Positions 1 through 5,073 are shown, counted from the first letter of the stretch. The stretch: 5,795 nucleotides of DNA from Candidatus Saccharimonadota bacterium (GCA_905373345.1 CAJPSU010000047.1:1-5795), one strand, 5' to 3'. Numbers and translations are program-made. The notes: generated by a model not told the origin, from the letters alone.

Positions 1-113
1 TACGCCGGCGTCGTCACCACACCCGCCGTCACCAACGTTACACGTCCGCCCACAATGTCGACCACACCAAATCCGAGAATCCCTGTACCAGGATCAATAC
101 CAATAATACGCAT
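1..113 (-). CDS. ruvC: RuvC Holliday junction resolvase, N-terminal fragment (runs off left edge)
   Basis: Only the first 37 codons are inside the window. The protein begins MRIIGIDPGTGILGFGVVD, the first beta strand of the RNase H-like fold of RuvC; Asp7 matches the first of the four catalytic acidic residues known for the family. RuvC cuts Holliday junctions symmetrically as a dimer, together with the RuvAB branch-migration motor, in the cytoplasm. The remaining catalytic acids would lie beyond the edge. The ATG sits 4 nt after the TAA of the upstream lamin-tail gene and I see no Shine-Dalgarno sequence in front of it, so it is probably translated by coupling to that gene and carried on the same transcript. 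ruvC close to yebC is common in bacteria, which supports the call. ruvA and ruvB may follow outside the window. The identity is secure although the fragment is short. Confidence 0.93.
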   Translation of the reverse strand, partial: MRIIGIDPGTGILGFGVVDIVGGRVTLVTAGVVTTPA

Positions 114-117
114 GGTG

Positions 118-2025
118 TTATTTTTGCCACGGCAAGCGTATGCGCCGGAATAATCGTGTAATTTCGCGCCGCCACTCCCAGCCGGCATAGCCCGAGCCTG
201 CCGCCGTGATGCCGCCGACCGCCCACCACATCGCATAACTTGACGCAGCTGCCGTGTCTGACTCAACAGGGTACGATGTTAACTTTACGCTTTCTGATTT
301 CTTCTTGCGGCAGCGGTTTGTCTCAGGATTGCGCTCCCAGCCGTCTTTGCATGGTTTCGGCGTTTTGTCGGCGCTCGCGATTTTTTTGCAGCGCCCAGTT
401 TTCGGGTCGCGGAACTGATCGTCGCGGCACGGCTTAAGTACTTTTGCCGCTGCTGCCGCGATTGAACGGCAACGACCCGTTTCTTCGCTGCGGTATTGTC
501 CGTCTTTACACGGCTTTACCGTTGCAACTTTCGCGTAATTTTTACAACGACCAGTTTCAGGATTGCGGTATTGCCACGGTTGGCAAGGCTGCAGCTCGCG
601 CTCAACTGGCGTTTGCTTTTCTTTAACGCATTTTCCCGTCAGTTCGTTGCGAATTTTTCCGATAGGACACGGCAGCCACAATTCCGCGACATTGCCGCGC
701 CCGGGCGTGAATGCGTACGTCGCCATCCAATCATCATCAACCAAACTCCACGACGTATTTTTTGGTAATTTTTCGTAGTAGATTTCGTCGACCGTTTCGC
801 CGCTGCTACTCAATATTCGCACTGTGCCGGTCGTTTTGCCAAGCTTTAAGCCGGCTTCTTTTACGTTTACTGTCAAAAAATCATGCGCCGCAAGCTCACT
901 GTCGCCAAATCCATATTGCTTTTTATTGCTGCTTGTCGTTAGCTTGCAGCCGTTTAGATTAGCTACTGCATCGCCCGCGTTATAGATTTCAATAAATTGA
1001 TCGTCGAGATTAGCGCCGATTTCGGTTAGTTTTATGTTAGCGCAAGCGTTAGGTGGTACTGTCGGTTCGTGCGGATTATCGGGCGGCGATTGATCGCTAG
1101 GCTGGCTCGGCTGCGGCGGGTTAGGCGGCTCCGGCGCCGCACAGTTGATAAATTGTCCAAGTGAAAATTCATTTCCGGCAGTGAAATCATCCGCGTTATT
1201 ATCACTATCACGCACGACATTAGCGCCTATGCAGCGCTGCAAAACATTTTGCTTTTTTGAATCAATCTTTGCGGCAAATTTTTCAAACGCTGCCGCTTTA
1301 TTCCATCCGATCAAGTCCGCCGCTCCGCCCGCTGCCGTCACGAGCCGCACTGAACCATTTGCAGCAAGCGAGCCGCTTTTATAACTATCGTCAAATACTT
1401 CGCGAATTTCAGAGAGTGCTTCATTTTTACTGTGTCGCACTGCATAAAATTCTCCGGGCTTCAGTGCTGCATCGCCAAAATCTTTCAAAATCCGCGTCTG
1501 TTCGCGTATGCCGCCCGTAAAACCTTCTTTCAGGAATTGCAGCCGCCAACCTTTCAGATTTACCGCCTCGTTGCCCGCATTATACAATTCAACAAACTCT
1601 TCCGCGCCAGGACCAATTTTTACTTTCGAGATGAGAACCTTTGGCGGCGGGATTGTAGATGAATCAGCGGCAGCAGCTTGAGCCGATGGCGGCGTCAACG
1701 CATCTGCATCTGCTTGCGGTGCGGCAGTTTGCGCTACAGACGCAGGAGCTGCGGGCGCAGGAGAAGTTTCCGGCGCAGATGACGCAGCTGGCGGCGTTGC
1801 CGGCGGCTCAGATTCAGCTGCCGCAACAGGTTGAGCTTGCGCTACCGAAGTTGCATCAGGCTTCACAACCGCAGATTCGGCGGCTGTTTCCGGCTGCGCC
1901 GCTGCGTGTTCGGCTGCCGAACTTTCCGTATTGTCAGGCGGCGCATTAACCGCCAGTGCTGCTGGCGCAGGAAACACCAGTCCAGCAATCAGTATCATAA
2001 GTAGTCCGCGTCGCATTACATTCAT
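118..2025 (-). CDS. Secreted, membrane-anchored lamin-tail-domain protein with five C-X12-C repeats
   Basis: A 635-residue protein predicted to act on the cell surface; function unknown. Visible order: signal peptide 1-25 (basic MRR, hydrophobic core, ALA cleavage site); Ala/Pro/Glu/Gln-rich low-complexity stalk 26-125; first lamin-tail-like domain about 126-295 (VLISKVKIG, FVELYNAGNEAVNLKGWRL); Pro-rich linker 297-326; second lamin-tail domain about 327-449 (IKLTEIG, QFIEIYNAGDAVANLNG, ending TPGRGN); five Cys repeats 452-572; one transmembrane helix about 597-616; basic tail EWRREITRLFRRIR at the C-terminus. Cysteine pairs 265/295 and 328/360 could be disulfides. The ATG at 2025 is chosen because AAGGAG lies 6 nt upstream; an in-frame extension to 2103 would overlap yebC and put 26 residues ahead of the signal peptide. 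It has its own promoter in the gap after yebC and nearly touches ruvC. Lamin-tail domains in bacterial secreted proteins are thought to bind other molecules or the envelope. An adhesin or envelope scaffold is my inference. Confidence 0.88.
   Translation of the reverse strand: MNVMRRGLLMILIAGLVFPAPAALAVNAPPDNTESSAAEHAAAQPETAAESAVVKPDATSVAQAQPVAAAESEPPATPPAASSAPETSPAPAAPASVAQTAAPQADADALTPPSAQAAAADSSTIPPPKVLISKVKIGPGAEEFVELYNAGNEAVNLKGWRLQFLKEGFTGGIREQTRILKDFGDAALKPGEFYAVRHSKNEALSEIREVFDDSYKSGSLAANGSVRLVTAAGGAADLIGWNKAAAFEKFAAKIDSKKQNVLQRCIGANVVRDSDNNADDFTAGNEFSLGQFINCAAPEPPNPPQPSQPSDQSPPDNPHEPTVPPNACANIKLTEIGANLDDQFIEIYNAGDAVANLNGCKLTTSSNKKQYGFGDSELAAHDFLTVNVKEAGLKLGKTTGTVRILSSSGETVDEIYYEKLPKNTSWSLVDDDWMATYAFTPGRGNVAELWLPCPIGKIRNELTGKCVKEKQTPVERELQPCQPWQYRNPETGRCKNYAKVATVKPCKDGQYRSEETGRCRSIAAAAAKVLKPCRDDQFRDPKTGRCKKIASADKTPKPCKDGWERNPETNRCRKKKSESVKLTSYPVESDTAAASSYAMWWAVGGITAAGSGYAGWEWRREITRLFRRIRLPWQK
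310..672 (-). repeat. Five tandem cysteine-pair repeats inside the lamin-tail protein
   Basis: Residues 452-572 of the lamin-tail protein hold five copies of a 25-28-residue unit with the pattern PC, five or six residues, R, (N/S/D), x, (E/K/L), T, (G/N), (R/K), C. The cysteine pairs are 453/466, 481/494, 506/519, 533/546 and 559/572, each separated by exactly 12 residues. Spacers between units are Lys- and Ala-rich. The core (RNPETGRC) recalls from memory the small basic adaptor motif of large DNA viruses of algae, but that link is untested. The repeats lie just before the membrane anchor, so they would be close to the membrane face. Confidence 0.9.
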
Positions 2026-2030
2026 GCTCA

Positions 2031-2038
2031 TCTCCTTA
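2031..2038 (-). promoter_or_regulatory. Shine-Dalgarno sequence of the lamin-tail gene
   Basis: On the minus strand TAAGGAGA ends 5-6 nt before the ATG at 2025. It fixes that ATG as the start: the other nearby ATG (2031) overlaps the Shine-Dalgarno sequence itself, and the long upstream extension has no such site. Confidence 0.8.
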
Positions 2039-2046
2039 CTTACGCT

Positions 2047-2075
2047 TAATACGTAAAGTATACCAAAGCGTATTA
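2047..2075. promoter_or_regulatory. Operator-like inverted repeat over the lamin-tail promoter
   Basis: Perfect 7-bp arms TAATACG (2047-2053) and CGTATTA (2069-2075) flank 15 bp whose centre contains the palindrome GTATAC (2058-2063). The -10 hexamer lies inside. A second, overlapping pair, TACGCTT (2041-2047) and AAGCGTA (2066-2072), adds to the symmetry. There is no T tract, so it does not look like a terminator. The operator role is inferred from position only. Confidence 0.4.
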
Positions 2076-2085
2076 CGGCGCGCAA
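2057..2085 (-). promoter_or_regulatory. Promoter of the lamin-tail gene (and probably ruvC)
   Basis: Minus strand: -35 TTGCGC (2080-2085), 17-nt spacer, extended -10 TGG-TATACT with the hexamer at 2057-2062. The -35 begins right after the yebC stop codon. Predicted transcription start is near 2050, giving a leader of about 25 nt that contains the Shine-Dalgarno sequence. An inverted repeat covers the -10 (2047-2075), so control by a repressor is plausible. Confidence 0.6.
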
Positions 2086-2086
2086 A

Positions 2087-2812
2087 CTACTCGTCAATGT
2101 CAACTGTAATGTCTGCGTTTGTATGGACGTTCGTGACGTCGTCCAGCTCTTCGACTGCGTCGAGCACCTTCATCAGTTTGCGCGCAGTCTCCATATCGCC
2201 AACCGGCACGTCGTTATTAGCAACATATTGCAATTCAGCATCTTCAACATTCAGCCCGGCCTGTACGAGCGCTGCGCGGACTTTTGCTAAATCTTTCATG
2301 TCGGTGTAAACAGTCAGCCCGCCGCCTTCTTCAACCGCGTCTTCCGCGCCGGCATCAAGTACTTGCAATAGTGCATCCTCGCCAGTGGCTGCCACGCGAA
2401 TCACGCCTTTGCGCGTAAACTGGAACATCACGCTGCCGGCATCTGCCATCGTGCCGCCGTTTTTGGTCAACGCGGTACGAATCTCCGGATACGTGCGATT
2501 TTTATTGTCAGTCGCTGCTTCAACGATAATACCGACACCACCCGGACCGTACGCCTCATACGTCACTTCTTCAAGCGCTGCCGCATTTTTATCGTTCACG
2601 CGGTCAATCGCACGCTGGATGTTGGCATTTGGCATATTAGCGGCTTTTGCTTTTTCGATCGCCATTGCTAGCGCTGAGTTCGTCGCCGGATCGGTACCGC
2701 CGCGCGCCGCAATCGCGATTTGATTACCGATTTTCGTGAAAATAGCGCCGCGCTTAGCATCAACAATCGCTTTCTGGCGATGCGTCGTCGCCCATTTGCT
2801 GTGTCCTGACAT
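2087..2812 (-). CDS. yebC: YebC/TACO1-family translation factor
   Basis: A full-length 241-residue YebC protein; the family is usually about 240-250. The signature N-terminus MSGHSKW is followed by the helical domain (DAKRGAIFTKIGNQIAIAARGG 19-39, ANMPNANIQRAIDR 58-71), then YEAYGPGG (85-92) and TDNKNRT (101-107), and a C-terminal domain ending LDDVTNVHTNADI. YebC was long annotated as a DNA-binding regulator (PmpR). More recent work on bacterial YebC and mitochondrial TACO1 assigns it to the ribosome, relieving stalls at proline-rich stretches. The ATG at 2812 has AAAGGAG 5 nt upstream. The gene follows comEC by 60 nt but has its own extended -10 promoter, and a new promoter follows its TAG. 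The neighbouring lamin-tail protein is strongly proline-rich, a suggestive but untested link. The family call is very secure; whether it acts mainly on translation or transcription here cannot be told from sequence. Confidence 0.97.
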   Translation of the reverse strand: MSGHSKWATTHRQKAIVDAKRGAIFTKIGNQIAIAARGGTDPATNSALAMAIEKAKAANMPNANIQRAIDRVNDKNAAALEEVTYEAYGPGGVGIIVEAATDNKNRTYPEIRTALTKNGGTMADAGSVMFQFTRKGVIRVAATGEDALLQVLDAGAEDAVEEGGGLTVYTDMKDLAKVRAALVQAGLNVEDAELQYVANNDVPVGDMETARKLMKVLDAVEELDDVTNVHTNADITVDIDE

Positions 2813-2817
2813 ACCGA

Positions 2818-2857
2818 CTCCTTTGTTTTAATTACATCACAATTTATTACGATTATA
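2818..2857 (-). promoter_or_regulatory. yebC promoter -10 and Shine-Dalgarno sequence
   Basis: Minus strand: extended -10 TGT-TATAAT with a perfect hexamer at 2852-2857 (TG at 2859-2860) and no convincing -35, as is typical for extended -10 promoters. Predicted transcription start near 2845 gives a leader of about 33 nt. AAAGGAG (2818-2824) lies 5 nt before the ATG. Confidence 0.65.
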
Positions 2858-2872
2858 ACAGATAGCAGCGCA

Positions 2873-4321
2873 CTATTCTACTACCGACGCGTCGCGCAAT
2901 CTGTAGCCGCTCGCGCGTTTCATATGCCCCACTGCCGCGAGCAACACCACATACCACGCCGCAGCGCCAACCCAGCCAACCTGCTGTGTGATTTGTGCCC
3001 ACGGCTGTTCGGCGCACCAGTAGGTCGCCGCTATCATACACGACAGTACGAATTGCGCCGGATACCCCAATACTGCCGCCAAGCCGGGTGCAACCATCGC
3101 GCCAACGCCCGCGCCCGCCGCCAGCACCATTGTGAATGGGATAAACGGCACGATGAGTAAATTTGCAAGAAGCGAAATCACGCTAATTTGCCCGAATGCC
3201 GCCAGCAAAACAGGCGCGGTTACTAATTGCGCCGCCAACGTTTCCAGTAAAATTTGCCCGATCGCCGGCGCAGTCTGCCGACCGAAAAAGTACGCCGTCA
3301 TAATCGGCGCAACGATGATAACGCCCGCAAACGCCGCAAAACTCAATTGCCAGCCGACATCTCCCCACGCGTAGCTCGGATTCCATAGCGTTGTTATTGC
3401 GAGCGCCACGCCAAGCAGTACGACCGGATGAAATTTACGACCGTAATACCACGCCCACAAACTTAACCCCGTCACGAGGCCGGCGCGCGTCATGCTCGGG
3501 CTGAGACCGGTCACCGCCATAAATCCGCCAATTAACCCCGCGCTTGCAAACATTGCCAAAAACTTCGACACTTTCGCAAACAAACGCCGCGCTAAGCGCA
3601 CTAAAATTGTTAAATTATAGCCGCTCGCCACGATGATATGCGTCAGCCCGGCGATTTTCAGCGCTTCTAACAATTGCGGCGGCAGCTCGCTCTTTTTGCC
3701 CAGCAAAAAGCCGATACCGAGGCTTGCTTCCGGCTCGCGAATTGCCCGCCGCACCTGCGCCGCAAAACCATCGCGCAATTCTAGCGCCGGATCGCCGCCC
3801 GGCACGCGCTTAATTTTGAGCACTGACGCCCGCGCCAGCGACGCTGCATAGTTGCCAAACCCAGCGCGCAGCGTACCGCTAAGCCTCAGCCGATCGCCGC
3901 GCTTGATATTGTCCGGCTTCGCGATTGCCACCCAAATCTGCCCGGGCAGCGACCGCTCGCCCAACGCTACATCAATAATTTGCAAGCGCAAACCGCCGCC
4001 GGCCGCTACGTCGGCGTCGTCTTTCACTGTGCCAGACAGCACTACTTGGCGGCCAATGAGCGGCTCGTATACTGCGAGCTGCGCTTGATCGCCCGACCCG
4101 CGCACCAGCCCTACGCACGCGCCTGCCGCTACCGCTAGCACAATCATATACCGCTGCGGCGTTTTGATAATAACTGCGAAAATGGCGAGCGCCGCCAGCC
4201 CAGCGATCCACCCGGGAATATCTGCCCGAATCCACTGAGCCGCCGCGACGCCAATAACTGCACCGTAGCACAGCGCCGCGACATGCCACATCAAATGAAT
4301 CCGCTCGCGCAGCCAATTCAT
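2873..4321 (-). CDS. comEC: ComEC/Rec2 DNA-uptake channel, short form without the metallo-beta-lactamase domain
   Basis: A 482-residue polytopic membrane protein. Residues 1-75 are hydrophobic (about three helices); 88-172 form the OB-like DUF4131 region (LSGTVKDD, RGDRLRLSGTL); about 195-465 form the Competence domain with several helices. Recognisable family motifs are HIIVASGYN (228-236, the usual H-x4-SG), GLSPSMTRA (272-280) and DVGWQLSFAAFAG (321-333). ComEC passes single-stranded DNA across the cytoplasmic membrane during natural transformation. Classic forms are 700-800 residues and carry a C-terminal metallo-beta-lactamase nuclease domain. Here the chain stops at VVE-TAG soon after the last helix, and the next 60 nt are a promoter followed by yebC, so the domain is absent rather than frameshifted off. 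Short ComEC forms are, to my memory, usual in Patescibacteria. There is no Shine-Dalgarno sequence; an extended -10 lies 6 nt before the ATG, suggesting a leaderless mRNA. It is divergent from tRNA-Lys. Confidence 0.93.
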   Translation of the reverse strand: MNWLRERIHLMWHVAALCYGAVIGVAAAQWIRADIPGWIAGLAALAIFAVIIKTPQRYMIVLAVAAGACVGLVRGSGDQAQLAVYEPLIGRQVVLSGTVKDDADVAAGGGLRLQIIDVALGERSLPGQIWVAIAKPDNIKRGDRLRLSGTLRAGFGNYAASLARASVLKIKRVPGGDPALELRDGFAAQVRRAIREPEASLGIGFLLGKKSELPPQLLEALKIAGLTHIIVASGYNLTILVRLARRLFAKVSKFLAMFASAGLIGGFMAVTGLSPSMTRAGLVTGLSLWAWYYGRKFHPVVLLGVALAITTLWNPSYAWGDVGWQLSFAAFAGVIIVAPIMTAYFFGRQTAPAIGQILLETLAAQLVTAPVLLAAFGQISVISLLANLLIVPFIPFTMVLAAGAGVGAMVAPGLAAVLGYPAQFVLSCMIAATYWCAEQPWAQITQQVGWVGAAAWYVVLLAAVGHMKRASGYRLRDASVVE

Positions 4322-4327
4322 ATCCCG

Positions 4328-4336
4328 ATAGTACCA
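4328..4336 (-). promoter_or_regulatory. Candidate extended -10 promoter of comEC (leaderless)
   Basis: Minus strand TGG-TACTAT (hexamer 4328-4333) stands exactly 6 nt before the ATG at 4321. The hexamer matches consensus at four of six positions and no good -35 is seen. With the usual 6-7 nt from -10 to start, transcription would begin at the ATG itself. Confidence 0.45.
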
Positions 4337-4340
4337 CAGC

Positions 4341-4369
4341 TTGACTCACCCGCCGACAAGCGGTATAAT
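4341..4369 (+). promoter_or_regulatory. Promoter of tRNA-Lys
   Basis: TTGACT (4341-4346), 17-nt spacer, TATAAT (4364-4369): eleven of twelve consensus bases at ideal spacing. Predicted transcription start near 4376 leaves only about 5 nt before the tRNA. The site lies between the divergent comEC start and the tRNA. Confidence 0.85.
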
Positions 4370-4380
4370 ACGAATCGTTC

Positions 4381-4457
4381 GGGTCCATAGCTCAGCTGGT
4401 TAGAGCACCTGCCTTTTAAGCAGGGTGTCGTGAGTTCAAGCCTCACTGGACCCTCCA
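4381..4457 (+). tRNA. tRNA-Lys (anticodon UUU), CCA encoded
   Basis: A complete cloverleaf can be drawn. The acceptor stem GGGTCCA (4381-4387) pairs with TGGACCC (4447-4453). The D stem is GCTC/GAGC with loop AGCTGGTTA. The anticodon stem CCTGC/GCAGG encloses loop CTTTTAA, with TTT at 4415-4417. The variable loop is 5 nt, and the T stem GTGAG/CTCAC encloses loop TTCAAGC. CCA is encoded at 4455-4457. The UUU anticodon reads AAA and AAG. The discriminator base (4454) is T, whereas lysine tRNAs in well-studied bacteria carry A. The gene stands alone between its own promoter and terminator. Confidence 0.96.
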
Positions 4458-4474
4458 TACTTTTTGAAACATAT

Positions 4475-4500
4475 CCACTTCGTAGAAGTGGGTTTTTATT
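4475..4500 (+). terminator. Rho-independent terminator of tRNA-Lys
   Basis: Stem CCACTTC (4475-4481) and GAAGTGG (4485-4491) around loop GTA, followed by G and TTTTT (4493-4497). It lies 17 nt after the CCA end. Confidence 0.85.
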
Positions 4501-4510
4501 ATCACGCAAT

Positions 4511-4531
4511 AAAAATTCTGCGAAACCGCAG
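4511..4531 (-). terminator. Probable terminator of the membrane-protein gene
   Basis: On the minus strand CTGCG and CGCAG pair around loop GTTT (4518-4531), followed by AATTTTT (4511-4517). It lies 22 nt after the stop codon. An alternative hairpin, GCAGCG (4542-4547) with CGCTGC (4528-4533), shares bases with it, so the two are mutually exclusive. The 5-bp stem makes it moderate in strength. Confidence 0.6.
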
Positions 4532-4553
4532 CGTCTACGTTCGCTGCTTCGCT

Positions 4554-5042
4554 CTATTTCTTCTTTTTATCCGCCGCACTCGCATGCGGTTGACGGCGAA
4601 AACTAATTTCCATGACTGCACAGACAATGCACGCTGTGATAATTGTATGGCGATACTGCATAATATATGCTGCGTACTGCCGACTTGCATCGTCCATCTC
4701 GACCGCAGCGCGAAATGCGCCGTACGTCAGCATAACCGCAAAAACTGCAAAGACAAGCGCTCCCGTAACGCTATGCCACCGAGACGACGCGCGTCCCGCC
4801 CGCACCATCACGATGAGCGCCGGCAACAGCGTCAACACCGCCGCCACCACGCTTGTCAGCGGCGGCTTCGTCAAAACAAGCCCCGCTTGCGCCACGACCG
4901 GCGCTAAACTGTTCGCCCACGCATCCGCAAGCAATGCACCTGACGCGAGCGCTAATGTCGGCACGCCTAAATTTCGCCGACTCAGCCATGCTGCCGCAAA
5001 TAAAATCGCGAGATAAACTCCCAGAATGATGAGATAGGTCAT
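4554..5042 (-). CDS. Multi-pass membrane protein of unknown function
   Basis: I do not recognise this 162-residue protein. It is hydrophobic, with about five predicted membrane segments near residues 3-20, 27-52, 62-81, 92-110 and 132-148. Loops contain SRRN (21-24), RAGRASSRWH (81-90) and an acidic EMDDASRQ (115-122). The tail is polar and ends in four lysines. The positive-inside pattern (SRR after helix 1, RAGRASSR after helix 3, FRR after helix 5) would place the N-terminus outside and the lysine tail in the cytoplasm. Size and small-residue-rich helices loosely recall CvpA-like proteins, but no diagnostic motif is visible. The ATG at 5042 has no Shine-Dalgarno sequence; an extended -10 sits 6 nt upstream. 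It lies downstream of the RimK-type gene with a 145-nt gap, and is convergent with tRNA-Lys. The long plus-strand frames opposite it lack comparable protein character. Confidence 0.75.
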   Translation of the reverse strand: MTYLIILGVYLAILFAAAWLSRRNLGVPTLALASGALLADAWANSLAPVVAQAGLVLTKPPLTSVVAAVLTLLPALIVMVRAGRASSRWHSVTGALVFAVFAVMLTYGAFRAAVEMDDASRQYAAYIMQYRHTIITACIVCAVMEISFRRQPHASAADKKKK

Positions 5043-5048
5043 ATTGCT

Positions 5049-5057
5049 ATTTTAGCA
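5049..5057 (-). promoter_or_regulatory. Candidate extended -10 promoter of the membrane-protein gene (leaderless)
   Basis: Minus strand TGC-TAAAAT (hexamer 5049-5054) stands exactly 6 nt before the ATG at 5042. A weak -35, CTGAAG, lies 17 nt further up. No Shine-Dalgarno sequence is present, and a start at or next to the ATG is predicted. An inverted repeat (5054-5073) overlaps its upstream edge. Confidence 0.5.
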
Positions 5058-5073
5058 TGAGCAATGCCATGCT
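5054..5073. repeat. Short inverted repeat at the membrane-protein promoter
   Basis: AGCATG (5054-5059) and CATGCT (5068-5073) form perfect 6-bp arms around 8 bp. There is no T tract on either strand that would make it a terminator. It could be a small operator or chance. Confidence 0.3.

Noticed and set aside
1659..1949. Plus-strand 96-codon frame rich in Gln, Leu and Ala
   Set aside because: It mirrors the GC-rich low-complexity stalk of the lamin-tail gene, where stop codons are rare on the other strand.
2026..2103. Longer start for the lamin-tail protein at 2103
   Set aside because: It would overlap yebC, place 26 residues before the signal peptide, and contains the promoter and Shine-Dalgarno sequence used by the ATG at 2025.
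2385..2723. Plus-strand 112-codon frame opposite yebC
   Set aside because: yebC is certain on the minus strand, and the antisense product resembles no family I recognise.
3972..4388. Minus-strand 138-codon frame overlapping the comEC start
   Set aside because: It is a frame-shifted shadow of comEC rich in Arg and Ser, and its start lies in the tRNA gene.
4318..4509. Minus-strand frame of 63 codons opposite the tRNA
   Set aside because: It contains the well-known spurious translation of an antisense tRNA (RLELTTPCLKGRCSNQLSYGP) and has no ribosome binding site.
4464..5016. Two long plus-strand frames (4464-4907 and 4612-5016)
   Set aside because: They lie antisense to the membrane-protein gene, begin inside or beyond the tRNA terminator, have no Shine-Dalgarno sequence, and show no domain or membrane pattern.
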